A stretch of DNA of 64,000 bases from an uncultured bacterium (GCA_938024995.1 CALJDU010000041.1:1-64000), one strand, 5' to 3'. Counted from the stretch's first letter, positions 8,016-18,036 are shown. Notes: generated by a model from the letters alone, not told the origin. A program made the numbers and translations.

Positions 8016-8981
8016 GTGGTTGTGAACAGGGATCGATCCGGGGAGCACGATCCCGGACACCCATTTGATTGGGGCGACTTCGTCACGTGGTTGACGGAGA
8101 CGCACGGCTCGCTCGCGGCCATCGCGGATCTCCTAGCGCGTGATCGCGGTTACGCGGAAGACACCGAGACGATAGCTCGTGCGCTGAGGCGACTGCGCAA
8201 GAAACGCGGCGGCGACGGAGGCGTCTGGGGACGGCGCGCGCTCACCCGCTTTGGGCTCTCTTCCGCGGTCGAGTCACGGCTCCGTTTCTTCGCGCACTAT
8301 CACAGTCGCTTTACCGATCTGCCCGTGCCGCTCGCGGACGACCTCTTGCGGTTCTGGGATCGTCCCCCGATCGCGAATACGAACGCGCGCGTGTTCCTGC
8401 TGCTGGGGCGGGCGACCACGACCCTTCGGCGCGGGGAAGATCCACGCGACCTCCTCGATCAAATCACGCGGGTCACCTCGTGCCCGCCCGAAGCGATCGC
8501 CGAGCACGCGCTGATCGAGGCCTACGTTGTCAGCCGGTCCGACGAAGACGCGACCGCGCGCTGGCTCGATAAGGCCGCGGACGCGATCCAGGCGACCTCT
8601 CCATCTCCCGATCGCGACTGCCTCCACGCGCGGCTCATCGACCAGCGCGCCTACCCGCTCAACCGCGTGGCGCGCGATCACGAAGGCGCGAAGAAGCTCT
8701 ACGAGGAGATCCCAGACGACGCCGCGCCCTTTGCGCTCACCCGGAAACACAACGGGCTCGGTTGGACCTTGTACAAGCTCGGAGAACGCGAGCACGCCGA
8801 AGAGCACGCGCGGCGCTCCCTCGCGATCGCGGGGGACGCCGGGTCGCGAAGGCTCCGCGCGATGGCGCTGCGGCTCCTCGCGCGGGTGACGAAAGACGAT
8901 CGCTATCTCAAGCGCGCACAGGCGATCGCGAACGCGCTCGAAGACACCGCGCTCGCGCGACAGCTGAGTTCGCGTTCCTAG
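8016..8981 (+). CDS. TPR-like helical-repeat protein
   Basis: I place the start at GTG 8016 (another GTG is at 8022) because the tracked ORF start at 7884 runs through the divergent lipoprotein gene. The N-terminal ~80 residues hold a helical domain (FDWGDFVTWLTET, ARALRRLRKKRG) that looks like a small DNA- or protein-binding module. The rest is alpha-helical with TPR-like spacing (GLGWTLYKLGEREHAEEHARRSL). The function is unknown; a regulatory or scaffolding role is a guess. Its stop overlaps the convergent peptidyl-tRNA hydrolase gene by three bases. Confidence 0.65.
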   Translation: MVVNRDRSGEHDPGHPFDWGDFVTWLTETHGSLAAIADLLARDRGYAEDTETIARALRRLRKKRGGDGGVWGRRALTRFGLSSAVESRLRFFAHYHSRFTDLPVPLADDLLRFWDRPPIANTNARVFLLLGRATTTLRRGEDPRDLLDQITRVTSCPPEAIAEHALIEAYVVSRSDEDATARWLDKAADAIQATSPSPDRDCLHARLIDQRAYPLNRVARDHEGAKKLYEEIPDDAAPFALTRKHNGLGWTLYKLGEREHAEEHARRSLAIAGDAGSRRLRAMALRLLARVTKDDRYLKRAQAIANALEDTALARQLSSRS

Positions 8982-9772
8982 GCCAGCTTTGTTTTCACCG
9001 CGCCGTCGCGGCCCGTGATCGCGTCGATCTCATCGCTCGCCCACGGTCCCACCGCGACCGTCGTGTGCGTGGGCACGCCGCCGAACTCGGTCTTGCCCGA
9101 GTCTTTGATCAGCGCCGTCGGGATGCCGCGCTCACGCGCGAGCTCGTGAACGCGCTGGAGCGCTTCTTCGTCATCGACGGAGAGCACCACTTTCGCGAAG
9201 CGCCGCCGGATCCACTCCGCGACCGGACCGCGTAGCGGGAGCGTCATGGTCTCTTCGTCGTGCTCATCGTCGCGTTGCTCAAGCAAGAAGACCGCGCGCA
9301 GCGAGGCGTGCGCGACCTGCGCCGCGATCTTCCCTTTGCGCATCTTGAGGTCGCGCCGGTAGACGATGACCTGCTTGACGCTGGTGCGGGTATAGATCGA
9401 GCGCGTCTCCCACGGACCGTCTTCGTCTTCCCCGCTTTGCGTGATTTGAAGCTCGTCGTCGTCGAAGCGGTGCACCGCGCGATGGACGATCTCGTCGCCG
9501 GCTCGGATCTCGGTGGTCAGCTCGCCGTCCACCAGCTCGCTCCGCGCGTGTACCTCTTCAGCGCCGAGCGCGTGCCAGCTACCGTCGTGGGACGTCCGAA
9601 ACGACATCTCGTGAACGGCGCCTTCGTGGTCGGTGAAGTGCTCGTGAAAAGAGAGCGTGTCACCGACGCGCCGCAACGTGTGGACCCCACGGGTGGGGCG
9701 GGAGAGCTCTCCATACTCGCCTCGTTCTGGGTCGAGCACGAACACGCCGAGGAAGTCATCGAGGGAGTTCAT
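8978..9772 (-). CDS. Type-2 peptidyl-tRNA hydrolase fused to an N-terminal beta-rich domain
   Basis: Residues ~133-264 are a PTH2 domain: KQVIVYRRDLKMRKGKIAAQVAHASLRA, then KVVLSVDDEEAL, GIPTALIKDSGKTEF and TTVAVGPWASDEIDAITG. These include the conserved Lys-Gln-Val, KGKIAAQ and GP segments of the archaeal/eukaryotic enzyme that frees tRNA from stalled peptidyl-tRNA. Residues 1-130 are an extra domain, rich in strands and His/Asp (FHEHFTDHEG, SHDGSWHALG), resembling a lipocalin-like small barrel; I cannot name it. Start MNSLDD at 9772; the tracked start at 10003 adds non-coding sequence overlapping the fadI region. Bacteria usually rely on the unrelated PTH1. Confidence 0.82.
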   Translation of the reverse strand: MNSLDDFLGVFVLDPERGEYGELSRPTRGVHTLRRVGDTLSFHEHFTDHEGAVHEMSFRTSHDGSWHALGAEEVHARSELVDGELTTEIRAGDEIVHRAVHRFDDDELQITQSGEDEDGPWETRSIYTRTSVKQVIVYRRDLKMRKGKIAAQVAHASLRAVFLLEQRDDEHDEETMTLPLRGPVAEWIRRRFAKVVLSVDDEEALQRVHELARERGIPTALIKDSGKTEFGGVPTHTTVAVGPWASDEIDAITGRDGAVKTKLA

Positions 9773-9872
9773 GGGGACACCGTACCAAGGGGCGATTCGC
9801 GGTGACGCGCTGTTGACACACTGCGTCAAGAACCCTACTTGAGAGCCAGCGTTCATCAACCAAGGAGGCGTG

Positions 9873-11180
9873 ATGACCAGCACGCAGAAGCTCGGCAGCA
9901 AAGGGAAGCGCGTCGCCATCGTCGCGGGCCTTCGAACCCCGTTCGCGAAACAACTGACCGCGTATCGCGCCATGAGCGCGCTCGACCTCGGCAAGCTCGT
10001 CACGGCGGAGCTGCTCTCACGCGTGGCGCTCGATCCGCACGAGGTTGAGCAAGTCGTCTACGGCCAGGTCGTGCCGTCGGTCAACGCTCCGAACATCGCG
10101 CGCGAGATCGTGCTCGGGACCGGCATGCCGAAGAACATCCCGGCGCACTCGGTGAGCCAGGCGTGCGTCACGAGCATGCAGGCGACCACCGCGGTGGCGG
10201 AAGCGATCGCGGCGGGCACCATCACGTGCGGCATCGCGGGGGGCGCGGACAGCAGCAGCGACGTCCCGATCACGGTCAGCAAGCGCTTGGCCGACGCGCT
10301 CATCAAGGCGAGCAAAGCGAAGACGCTGCAGCAGCGCCTCGCGATCTTCAGCGACATCCGGCCCAAGGATCTCGTCCCGGTTCCGCCGTCCCCGAAGGAG
10401 CCCTCGACGGGTCTCACGATGGGCCAATCGGCCGAGAAGATGGCGAAGGAAAACGGCATCACGCGGGAAGCGCAGGACAAGTTCGCGCACCGTTCCCACG
10501 CGAATGCGCTCAAGGCCTGGAACGAGGGCAAGCTCGACGATGAGGTGATGGAGGTCTTCGCGCCGCCCTACAAGGAGAGCATCCGCCGCGACAACCTCGT
10601 GCGCGAGGGTGAGCTCGCGGGCTACGCCAAGCTCCGCCCCGCCTTCGACCGCAAGCACGGAACGATCACCGCGGCGTCATCCTCGCCACTGACGGACGGC
10701 GCGAGCGCCCTTCTCATCATGCGCGAGGACAAGGCCAAGGCGCTCGGCTACAAGGTGCTTGGGTACATCAAGAGCTACGCCTTCGCTGCCCTCGATCCCA
10801 ACGAGCAGATGCTCATGGGCCCGGCCTACGCGACGCCGCTCGCGCTCGATCGCGCCGGCGTCACGCTCAAGGACATGGACCTCGTCGACATGCATGAGGC
10901 GTTCGCGGCGCAGGTCCTCAGCAACACCCAAGCGATCGAGAGCGACACGTTCGCGAAAGAGAAGCTCGGCCGCAGCGAAAAAATCGGCACCATCGACTGG
11001 GACACGTTCAACCCGATCGGCGGCTCGATCTCGTTTGGGCACCCCTTCGCGGCGACCGGTGGTCGTCAGATCACGCAGACGCTCCGCGAGCTCAAGCGGC
11101 GCAACGGAAAACTCGCGCTCATCACCGCGTGCGCCCAAGGCGGCATCGGCGGAGCCATGGTCCTGGAGGCGGCAAAGTGA
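9873..11180 (+). CDS. fadI: Acetyl-CoA acyltransferase (thiolase), FadI-type
   Basis: The start is ATG 9873 behind AGGAGG; the tracked GTG three bases earlier is too close to the ribosome site. It is a 435-residue thiolase of the long FadI type. The nucleophilic Cys is in [12 protein letters not shown] (Cys98), there is a [11 protein letters not shown] loop, and [11 protein letters not shown] plus [11 protein letters not shown] supply the His and the C-terminal Cys. It cleaves 3-ketoacyl-CoA with CoA to acetyl-CoA in fatty-acid beta-oxidation. The last bases overlap the start of fadJ (GTGA), so the two genes form one translationally coupled operon encoding both halves of the trifunctional enzyme. 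Confidence 0.93.
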   Translation: MTSTQKLGSKGKRVAIVAGLRTPFAKQLTAYRAMSALDLGKLVTAELLSRVALDPHEVEQVVYGQVVPSVNAPNIAREIVLGTGMPKNIPAHSVSQACVTSMQATTAVAEAIAAGTITCGIAGGADSSSDVPITVSKRLADALIKASKAKTLQQRLAIFSDIRPKDLVPVPPSPKEPSTGLTMGQSAEKMAKENGITREAQDKFAHRSHANALKAWNEGKLDDEVMEVFAPPYKESIRRDNLVREGELAGYAKLRPAFDRKHGTITAASSSPLTDGASALLIMREDKAKALGYKVLGYIKSYAFAALDPNEQMLMGPAYATPLALDRAGVTLKDMDLVDMHEAFAAQVLSNTQAIESDTFAKEKLGRSEKIGTIDWDTFNPIGGSISFGHPFAATGGRQITQTLRELKRRNGKLALITACAQGGIGGAMVLEAAK

Positions 11181-13414
11181 CAAAAGCCAACAACACAGCA
11201 GCCACGAACAATGTGGGTGAGGCCCTCTCGATCGAGAAGCGCGGCGACGTCGCGATCTTGTGGATGGACGTTCCCGGCGAGCCGGTGAACACCTTGAACG
11301 CGCGCTTCGCGACCGATTTCGCGGAAGCGTTCGGCGCGCTCGAGGCGGACACCGAGATCAAAGCGGTCGTGTTCGCGTCCGCCAAGAAGAGCGGCTTCAT
11401 CGCGGGCGCCGACGTGAAGATGCTCGACGCCGCGACCAGCAAGAGCGACGCGGTCAAGATGAGCCGCGACGGCCAACAGGCGATGGACCGCATCGAGCGC
11501 TTCAAAAAGCCCGTCGTCGCCGCGATTCACGGCCCCTGCCTCGGCGGTGGTCTAGAGGTCGCGCTCGCGTGTCACGGACGCGTCGCGAGCGAGAGCAAGA
11601 AGACCAAGCTCGGGCTCCCCGAGTGTCAGCTGGGGTTGCTCCCGGGCGCGGGCGGCACTCAGCGCTTGCCGCGCTTGATCGGCGTGCAAGGCGCGCTCGA
11701 CCTCATGCTGACGGGCAAGCAGGTGAACGCCCGCAAGGCCAAGAAGCTCGAGCTGGTCGACGAGGTCGTGCCCGAAGCGATCTTGGTCGACGTCGCGATC
11801 ACGCACGCGCGCAAGCTGGTCTCGGAGGGCCATCCCAAGCAGGCTCCGAGCTTCTTCGACAAGCTGCAGGAGACCTTCAGCGACACCGATGAGCTGACCA
11901 ACGCGGCGCTCACCGGCAACCCGCTCGGCCGCAAGGTGCTCTTCGATCAGGCGCGCAGCGCGCTTCACAAAAAGACCCGCGGTCTCTACCCGGCGCAGGA
12001 TCGCATCCTCGACGTCGTGAAGGTCGGACTCGAGCGCGGGTTCCGCGAAGGGCTCGAAGCCGAGGCCAAGCACTTCGGCGAGCTCGTGATGAGCGAGGAG
12101 AGCAAAGCGCTCCGGAGCATCTTCTTCGCGACCACCGCGATGAAGAAGGACAACGGCGTCGACGACAAGAACGTCGAGGCGCGCGAGGTGCGCAAGGTCG
12201 GTATGCTCGGCGCGGGCTTGATGGGCGCGGGCATCGCTTACATCACGTCGTCGCGCGCGAAGACCCGCGTTCGCCTCAAGGACCGCGACAGCAAGGGCGT
12301 GCTCAGCGGCCTCCGCTACGTGCGCGACATCGTCGACAAGGGCGTGAAGCGCCGCAAGGTGACCAAGCAGGCGGCCGAAGACCTGATGCTGCGCATCGGC
12401 GGCACCACGGACTACTCCGGCTTCGGCGACGCGGATGTCGTCATCGAGGCGGTCTTCGAGGACCTCGACCTCAAGCACCGCGTCCTCAAAGAGACCGAGG
12501 CCGCGACCAGCGACGAGACGATCTTCGCCTCGAACACCTCGTCCATCCCCATCACGAAGATCGCGGAGGCGAGCGCGCACCCCGAGACCGTCATCGGGAT
12601 GCACTACTTCTCGCCGGTTCACAAGATGCCGCTGCTCGAGATCATCACCACCGACATGACCTCCCCGTGGGTCACCGCGACCTGCGTCGCGCTCGGCAAA
12701 GCGCAGGGCAAGACCGTCATCGTCGTTCGTGATGGCGTCGGCTTCTACACGACGCGCATCCTCGCGCCGATGATGAACGAGGCCGCGCACATTCTCGCAG
12801 AGGGCGTCGCGATCGATCGCATCGACGAAGCGCTCATGGACTTCGGCTTCCCGGTCGGACCGATGAAGCTCACCGACGAGGTCGGCATCGATGTCGGCCA
12901 GAAGGTCGGTAAGATCATGCTCGAGGCGTTCGGCGATCGCATGTCGCCGCCCGCGGGCATGGAGAAGCTCGTCGCCGATGACCGCAAGGGCCGCAAGAAC
13001 GGTCGCGGCTTCTACAAGTACGACGGCGACAAGAGCCAAGGCGTCGATGAGAGCATCTATGAGGTGCTCGGCGTGAAGCCGACCAACACTACGCTCAGCA
13101 ACGACGAGATCGCGTGGCGCTGCACCTTGCAGATGGTGAACGAGGCGGCGCTCTGCTTCGGCGAGGGCATCCTCCGCTCGGCACGTGACGGCGACATCGG
13201 CGCCATCTTCGGGCTCGGGTTCCCGCCCTTCCGCGGTGGACCTTTCCGCTTTGTCGATCACTACGGCGCCAAGGACATCGTCCGCCGGATGCGAAACTTC
13301 GAGGAGCGCTACGGAGCGCGCTTCGCGCCCGCGCCGATCTTGGTCGGGCTGGCGGAAGCGGGCGGCTCGTTCCACGGGAAAGACGCCGTGTCGCCTGGAA
13401 CGCATCGCGCGTAA
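11177..13414 (+). CDS. fadJ: Enoyl-CoA hydratase / 3-hydroxyacyl-CoA dehydrogenase, FadJ-type
   Basis: A GTG start at 11177 overlaps the fadI stop (GTGA), with GGAGG eight bases before it; the tracked start at 11129 lies inside fadI. Residues 1-~300 are the crotonase part: [12 protein letters not shown] forms the oxyanion hole, and [21 protein letters not shown] carries a catalytic Glu. From ~335 there is an NAD-binding domain ([15 protein letters not shown]), then [19 protein letters not shown] with the catalytic His, and a C-terminal dehydrogenase domain with [14 protein letters not shown]. The length (745 residues) fits FadJ/FadB alpha subunits. It performs hydration and oxidation in beta-oxidation, with FadI doing the thiolysis. 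Confidence 0.94.
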   Translation: MTKANNTAATNNVGEALSIEKRGDVAILWMDVPGEPVNTLNARFATDFAEAFGALEADTEIKAVVFASAKKSGFIAGADVKMLDAATSKSDAVKMSRDGQQAMDRIERFKKPVVAAIHGPCLGGGLEVALACHGRVASESKKTKLGLPECQLGLLPGAGGTQRLPRLIGVQGALDLMLTGKQVNARKAKKLELVDEVVPEAILVDVAITHARKLVSEGHPKQAPSFFDKLQETFSDTDELTNAALTGNPLGRKVLFDQARSALHKKTRGLYPAQDRILDVVKVGLERGFREGLEAEAKHFGELVMSEESKALRSIFFATTAMKKDNGVDDKNVEAREVRKVGMLGAGLMGAGIAYITSSRAKTRVRLKDRDSKGVLSGLRYVRDIVDKGVKRRKVTKQAAEDLMLRIGGTTDYSGFGDADVVIEAVFEDLDLKHRVLKETEAATSDETIFASNTSSIPITKIAEASAHPETVIGMHYFSPVHKMPLLEIITTDMTSPWVTATCVALGKAQGKTVIVVRDGVGFYTTRILAPMMNEAAHILAEGVAIDRIDEALMDFGFPVGPMKLTDEVGIDVGQKVGKIMLEAFGDRMSPPAGMEKLVADDRKGRKNGRGFYKYDGDKSQGVDESIYEVLGVKPTNTTLSNDEIAWRCTLQMVNEAALCFGEGILRSARDGDIGAIFGLGFPPFRGGPFRFVDHYGAKDIVRRMRNFEERYGARFAPAPILVGLAEAGGSFHGKDAVSPGTHRA

Positions 13415-13442
13415 CGCTCTGCTCGCGACGAGCTCGCTGGGA

Positions 13443-14168
13443 CTACACGAGGCCGGTGAGATCAAGCGACGAGAGCCAACGCTCATGCGCGCCTCGAAGG
13501 GGCGCGCTGAGCGGAAGCTCGCGTGCGCGCTGCAACGCGTAACGCTCGGCCACCGCGTAGCTTGAGTCCGGCGCGTTCATCACCAGCTCTTCATGAAGCG
13601 TGATCGCTGCGGGCGTGTCTTCGTCGAGCCCCAAAAACCCTGCCCAACCGACATAGATAACGTGAGGGTACCCGCGGCCCCGCGGCCCCAAAGAGCGCAC
13701 CGCGTGAACCGGCCGGAGGTTCACCTTCTCGAACTCGCGAAGGAGACGGCGCACCTCGTCCAGCCTCGGCGTCTCCGGCGCAGGGGGCATCCCCGCGATC
13801 GCTTCGGCAAAAGGGTCTGCGCAGCGACGAAGCGCGATGTCGAAGAGCTCCAGCCCAACGGGGTCGACCCCACGAAGCGGTTGCGGCAGCTTCGCGGACG
13901 TAAACGGGGCGGACCGAAAGGACGCCACGCTCGGCGCGGCGTGCACCAAAGCGTGCAGCGGAACGCTCGCTGAGGTCAGCCGCGCCGAGATGAGCTCGGC
14001 GTCTTCTTCCAGCGCCCGATACGCGTCAGGCGGCAGCGCGCTCGCGCACCAGTGCTGGTACGCGCGATGGTTCAGGTTCCCCGGTTCGCTCAATTGGAGA
14101 AACGCGAGGCCGTGAAACACCAGCCGCGGGAACTCCAGTTCGGGTGCGTCCAAGGTCAACGCGCCCAC
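13443..14168 (-). CDS. Protein of unknown function
   Basis: A 241-residue soluble protein without signal peptide or membrane segment. It is Leu/Ala/Pro-rich, with a possible helical bundle (RLDEVRRLLREFEKVNLRP) and a hydrophobic YPHVIYVGWAGFLGL strand region. I recognise no family or catalytic motif. Its start is four bases past the stop of the equally unknown upstream gene (14173-14772), so the two are probably one operon. Confidence 0.55.
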   Translation of the reverse strand: MGALTLDAPELEFPRLVFHGLAFLQLSEPGNLNHRAYQHWCASALPPDAYRALEEDAELISARLTSASVPLHALVHAAPSVASFRSAPFTSAKLPQPLRGVDPVGLELFDIALRRCADPFAEAIAGMPPAPETPRLDEVRRLLREFEKVNLRPVHAVRSLGPRGRGYPHVIYVGWAGFLGLDEDTPAAITLHEELVMNAPDSSYAVAERYALQRARELPLSAPLRGAHERWLSSLDLTGLV

Positions 14169-14172
14169 CTTA

Positions 14173-14772
14173 TCAGGGCGTGACCGCGAGCCCTCGCGCG
14201 CCCGAATCGAACACGCTGAGCCGCGTCGACATCCCCAGCTCGAGAACTCGCGTGGCGCGAAGAAAGCCGTCAGGGGCCGCGAGACGAACGCGTGGGGGAC
14301 AGGACTTCACGGTGGGCCAGAGCATTCGCCGCGATGAGTCGCCGAACGCGCGGTCCATCAAGGCCAACTCGTCGCGCGCTATGTCGGGGTCGGTCACGCG
14401 ACCCAAGTGAAGAAGACCGTCCACTTCAGGATCGTCAGGGTCGAGCAGGAAGCCCGCAGAGGCCCCCGCGAGCATCAGCGCGAGCGCGCGCTCCACTGGA
14501 GGGAGCGTCGCCCAGGTGGAGTGCGCAGCGGCGCTCGGGAGGCGTGCGACCATCGCTCCCGCGACCATCTCGAGCATGGGGGCCGGCGCGTGGTTTTGGT
14601 GGGCGAGCCAGATCGCCGCGGTTCCCCCCAGAGACTCCGTGGGCACCGAGAATCCATCCGCGACCATCATCGCGAAGATTCGTTCAACCGTGAGCTGTCG
14701 CTCGAGCCTCCGCTGACCCGCAACGCGAGCTTGGTAGAGGGCACGAGAGACAACGTCGTTCATCTGTTCCAT
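14173..14772 (-). CDS. Protein of unknown function
   Basis: A 199-residue, largely alpha-helical soluble protein (MEQMNDVVSRALYQARVAGQ, then RIFAMMVADGF and ALALMLAGASAGFLL). No family is recognised, and no metal or nucleotide motif is visible. It lies upstream of and nearly touching the second unknown gene, which suggests joint expression. The 340-bp gap upstream contains a dispersed repeat copy and ends at the convergently placed FHA/AAA+ gene stop. Confidence 0.5.
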   Translation of the reverse strand: MEQMNDVVSRALYQARVAGQRRLERQLTVERIFAMMVADGFSVPTESLGGTAAIWLAHQNHAPAPMLEMVAGAMVARLPSAAAHSTWATLPPVERALALMLAGASAGFLLDPDDPEVDGLLHLGRVTDPDIARDELALMDRAFGDSSRRMLWPTVKSCPPRVRLAAPDGFLRATRVLELGMSTRLSVFDSGARGLAVTP

Positions 14773-14835
14773 GACGACATCACAACATGCGGGTGTGACA
14801 CTTTGCTCCTGGGGTCATGTTCGAAGACCCCCTCG

Positions 14836-14960
14836 CCTTTGGCGATTCCCCCAAACGTTCGCTTCGCTCATCGCTTCGCTTGCGGCGCGATGCTTCCTTC
14901 GGTTCGCGCTTCGCGCTCCCTATCCGCATCGCTGCGCGCTCAGAGGGGGCGTTGCCCCCT
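14836..14960 (+). repeat. Dispersed repeat family, copy C (in a 340-bp gene-free stretch)
   Basis: It contains CCTTTGGCGATTCCCCCAAACG, the core GTTCGCTTCGCTCATCGC, GATGCTTCCTTCGGTTCGCGCTTCGCGCTC and a perfect terminal hairpin agggggc-gtt-gccccct. It is the longest copy, and the same segments recur in the same order in copies B and D. The gene-free stretch 14773-15112 is otherwise occupied only by non-coding sequence; the hairpin could also act as a terminator. Confidence 0.65.
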
Positions 14961-15112
14961 TTCCTCTACGAGAGAGGATGCACCCCCAGGATTTACCTGC
15001 GGTGCTTCTTTCTGGATCTCATCAGAGACTCCAGGCCAACCAGCGGTGCTCTCCGTCCCTGGACTCGTTTCCGAAGCCCCTTCAGGATCATCTACGCCTT
15101 GAGCGTTTCGCT

Positions 15113-16267
15113 CTACGAGATCGCGTAGCGCTGGGGATCGAAGCCGAGCTGATCGATCCAAGTGTCGACCTGATCGCGACCGGTCTGGAGCGCGCCGGCG
15201 ACCGCGTCGAGGTCGCCGCGATGCAAGATGAGCGCGGATAAGATCCGGCGCTGGAAGGCGTTTCGCTCTTCGACGTCACGTCGCAAGTAGACACCGCTCG
15301 AGGGACGGCGCGCGTGGTCCATCCCGATCTCGAAGGAACCGTCGATCTTCGCGTTCATGACCGCGTTCGACACGGTCGTTCGAAGCTCACGCAAGTTCTG
15401 CGGCCAGTCGTGACAGAGGAAGCGCTCCATCAGGTCACACGAAATCGGCGGCGCATCTTCGCCTGCGAAGTGTGAAACGAACGCGGGCACATCGTAGAGG
15501 CGCTCCCGCAACGCCGGGACCTCAAGAACGATCGGGGTCAACCACTCCGCCAGCTCTCCATGGAACTCGTCTTCCGGGAGCGTCCGAATGTCGGACTGGC
15601 TCGTCGCGATGATCTGCGTCTTGGTCTTCGCGACCGACGCTAGGAAGCGCTCGTGAATCTCTCGCGGCAGCAGGTCGACGTGCTCCAAGATCAGTACGTC
15701 CGCCTTGGTCAATCGACGCGCACCGCCGAAGAGCACTTCAAGGGAATCACGACCGCTCAACGCGCCGCACAAGAACGACTCCACGCGCTCGGCCTTGCGC
15801 CGCTTCGCGATCTGCTGCGCGGCGAAGGTCGCGCCCGCTCCACGTTCACCGATGACGGTCGCGGCGCGCTTTCCAACGAGCTTGCTCCCGCGTTCGAGCG
15901 CGCGACTCCCGATGCCAACGAAGCGACCAGTGGGGTCTTCCATCTCGAGCGGGCCGGAGTGAACCATCAACAAGGTCTCGCCCAAGCGGATCACGTCGCC
16001 GCGATGGATCGGCGCGCGTGACACTTGAGCACCGTTGACGTCCACGCCGTTGCGGCTGCCGGTGTCTTCGATCGTCGCGCCTTTCCAGGAGACACGGACG
16101 ACGGCATGGACACGCGAAATCTTGACGTCGTCGACACGCACATCACACGTCTCGTCACGCCCGATCGTCATCCCGTCGCGCATCCCAAGATCGCAAACGG
16201 GACGACGCAACTCGTCGTGCACCCGCAGGAGCGTGAGCGGGCTCGGAGTCCATTCGAAGGTACCCAT
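15113..16267 (-). CDS. FHA-domain protein with degenerate sigma54-activator-like AAA+ module
   Basis: Residues ~25-105 form an FHA domain (MTIGRDETCDVRV, ISRVHAVV, EDTGSRNGVDVNG). The following ~240 residues look like the central domain of an NtrC-type sigma54 activator but lack key parts. The P-loop is GERGAGAT without the invariant Lys, Walker B reads LILEHVDLL without the Asp-Glu pair, and no GAFTGA loop is seen. Elements such as IIATSQSDIRTL, VPALRERLYDVPAFV and FLCHDWPQNLRELR are kept. The C-terminal part (AGALQTGRDQVDTWIDQLGF) resembles a FIS-type HTH. I infer a pseudo-enzyme that binds a phosphopeptide and possibly DNA but cannot hydrolyse ATP. Confidence 0.75.
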   Translation of the reverse strand: MGTFEWTPSPLTLLRVHDELRRPVCDLGMRDGMTIGRDETCDVRVDDVKISRVHAVVRVSWKGATIEDTGSRNGVDVNGAQVSRAPIHRGDVIRLGETLLMVHSGPLEMEDPTGRFVGIGSRALERGSKLVGKRAATVIGERGAGATFAAQQIAKRRKAERVESFLCGALSGRDSLEVLFGGARRLTKADVLILEHVDLLPREIHERFLASVAKTKTQIIATSQSDIRTLPEDEFHGELAEWLTPIVLEVPALRERLYDVPAFVSHFAGEDAPPISCDLMERFLCHDWPQNLRELRTTVSNAVMNAKIDGSFEIGMDHARRPSSGVYLRRDVEERNAFQRRILSALILHRGDLDAVAGALQTGRDQVDTWIDQLGFDPQRYAIS

Positions 16268-16525
16268 GCGGCTTCATTTCTAGCCGAAAAGGTGGACGGT
16301 TGGCGTCCCCCAACCGTGAAAAATCCCACGTGAAACAGCTTACGAAGCGCCTGTGAGTCGAACCGCTGATCGAATCACAAGGTGTTCGTGAGGCCGCTCG
16401 CAGAAACCGGCACACCACGGCACGGGATCGAGCGGTTACGTCAGTGTTCTGGCGGCGCGCCCACTGAATCGCCGAAAAAGGAGCGTGGCACGCCGTGTGC
16501 TCTTTCCACCCACGAGGTTATGGGA

Positions 16526-17401
16526 ATGGCACACGACGACTTTGATGAACACTACTCCGACTACCGCGCGACGGGTGGACGGCTCGGGAAGATCCACGCC
16601 GACTTCACCGGGGTCGACGACTTTGACTGGGCGCGTCTAGCCAACGAAGAGCACGCGCCGCGGGAGCGCGAACGAGGTCGGCGTTCATTCATTCTTCGCG
16701 CGCTCGATGAGCAGCGCTCGCTCCTCGCGTTTAGCGAACTGTTGGCCGAGCTCGCGGAACAGCGCGCGCCGATCGATGTGATCGGCTCGCTCTCGCGCGT
16801 CGTGCGGGATGAGGCGCGACACGTCGATCTCTGTGGCCGCGTGGTCGACTCCTTGGGCGGCTTTGGTAAAAACCCGCCGAGCGCCAACTGGGTCCGCAGC
16901 GACAAGCGTCTCCCGCTCCGCCGCCGCGTGCTTAAGACGATCGTCGGTTCGCTCTGCGTCGGCGAGACCATCAGCGTCTCCATGATCCGCGGCGTTCGAG
17001 ACAACGCGACCGACGAGACGGTGCACGCGGTGCTCACCAAGATGCTGAGCGATGAGTCGTTCCACTCTCGCTTCGGTTGGTGGTGGCTTGAGCAAGCCGA
17101 CGTCACCGACGAAGAGCGCGCCTGGGTCAACCGCTACCTGACGAAGTTGCTCCCGGCCGTCGAGCGCGGGGTCCGCCCGAGCGCCGAGAAGCTCGCGCGC
17201 AACCAGGACGCCTACGTCTACAGCCCGTTCGGGTCGATGAAGTTTAAGGAGCGCGAAGCGGCGTTCCTCTGGGCGATGCACGACCGCGTGATCCCGAGCT
17301 TCGACAAGCTCGGTTTCAACGCGAGCGCGATCTGGAAGCAGCACGAAGCCAAGCAACAAGAAGCCAAGCACGAGGTCGCGACGCAGGAGGTGGCGGCGTG
17401 A
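16526..17401 (+). CDS. Ferritin-like (diiron helical-bundle) protein
   Basis: I start at MAHDDFD (16526), where GAGG lies eight bases upstream; the tracked start at 16382 is too far out. It is about 291 residues. The helices carry paired acidic/His motifs: SRVVRDEARHVDLCGR (DEARH), VGETISVSMIRG, and LSDESFHSRFGWWWLE (ESFH), the ExxH arrangement of ferritin-like diiron carboxylate proteins. The longer C-terminal helices end in a Lys/Gln/Glu-rich tail. No signal peptide is visible, so it is cytoplasmic. The stop overlaps the start of a MopE-like lipoprotein gene (GTGA). The substrate is unknown; diiron oxidase chemistry or metal storage are both possible. Confidence 0.75.
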   Translation: MAHDDFDEHYSDYRATGGRLGKIHADFTGVDDFDWARLANEEHAPRERERGRRSFILRALDEQRSLLAFSELLAELAEQRAPIDVIGSLSRVVRDEARHVDLCGRVVDSLGGFGKNPPSANWVRSDKRLPLRRRVLKTIVGSLCVGETISVSMIRGVRDNATDETVHAVLTKMLSDESFHSRFGWWWLEQADVTDEERAWVNRYLTKLLPAVERGVRPSAEKLARNQDAYVYSPFGSMKFKEREAAFLWAMHDRVIPSFDKLGFNASAIWKQHEAKQQEAKHEVATQEVAA

Positions 17402-18036
17402 AGAAGAACCAACTTGTGCTGTTCGTCCTCAGCGCCATCGCGCTGGGAGGGTGCGCTGCAGGCGGGTCCGCGATGTCGATCACGATGCTGTTGACCGCGC
17501 TCTCGTTGACGATGGCGATCGGCTGCGGCCAGGTCCATGACGCCGACGAAGACGGAGACGGCTTCGGCAGCACGATCGACTGTGACGACCGCAACCCAGC
17601 GATTCATCCTGAAGCGACCGAGCCGACCTGCCCTGACGGCGTCGACCAGAACTGCGACGGCATCGATGGCGACGGACTCTGCAACCCCGCGCCCGATGAC
17701 GAAGACGGCGATGGGTACACCTTCGACGACTGCGACGACGAAGACGCCTCGATCTTCCCTGGGGCAGATGACTTCTGCGGCGACGGGGTCGACCAGAACT
17801 GTGACGGCGTCGACGGGCTCCCCGAGACCTGCATCGACGAGGACGGAGACGGCTACCCCGCGGACGTCGATTGCAACGACGACGACCCGACCATTCACCC
17901 CGGCGCAACCGAAACCGAGTGTCCCGACGGCATCGATAGTGACTGCGACGGCGAGGACAACTGGGGCGCGTGCAACGGGATGCTCGACATCGAGGACATC
18001 GTCCTCGGCGAGTTCGACGAGGAGCGCTTCGTATGA
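17398..18036 (+). CDS. MopE-like Asp/Cys-repeat lipoprotein, copy 1
   Basis: A 212-residue protein starting MKKNQL, with a hydrophobic segment and lipobox ALGGC, then a second hydrophobic stretch (MLLTALSLTMAIGC). The rest is a series of repeats of the form DGDGF-x-DCDD-x-NP-x-IHPEA-x-E-x-CPDGVDQNCDG, as in the MopE/PF11617 copper- and calcium-binding surface proteins. About three units are present, with two Cys per unit and dense Asp for metal binding. Start GTG 17398 overlaps the ferritin-like stop, and the stop overlaps the next gene (ATGA), so all three are one operon. Predicted outer-surface metal-binding lipoprotein. Confidence 0.82.
   Translation: MKKNQLVLFVLSAIALGGCAAGGSAMSITMLLTALSLTMAIGCGQVHDADEDGDGFGSTIDCDDRNPAIHPEATEPTCPDGVDQNCDGIDGDGLCNPAPDDEDGDGYTFDDCDDEDASIFPGADDFCGDGVDQNCDGVDGLPETCIDEDGDGYPADVDCNDDDPTIHPGATETECPDGIDSDCDGEDNWGACNGMLDIEDIVLGEFDEERFV

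Noticed and set aside
11552-13486. 644-aa minus-strand ORF
   Set aside because: Antisense to fadJ; low-complexity Arg/Asp/Ala composition with no family motif.
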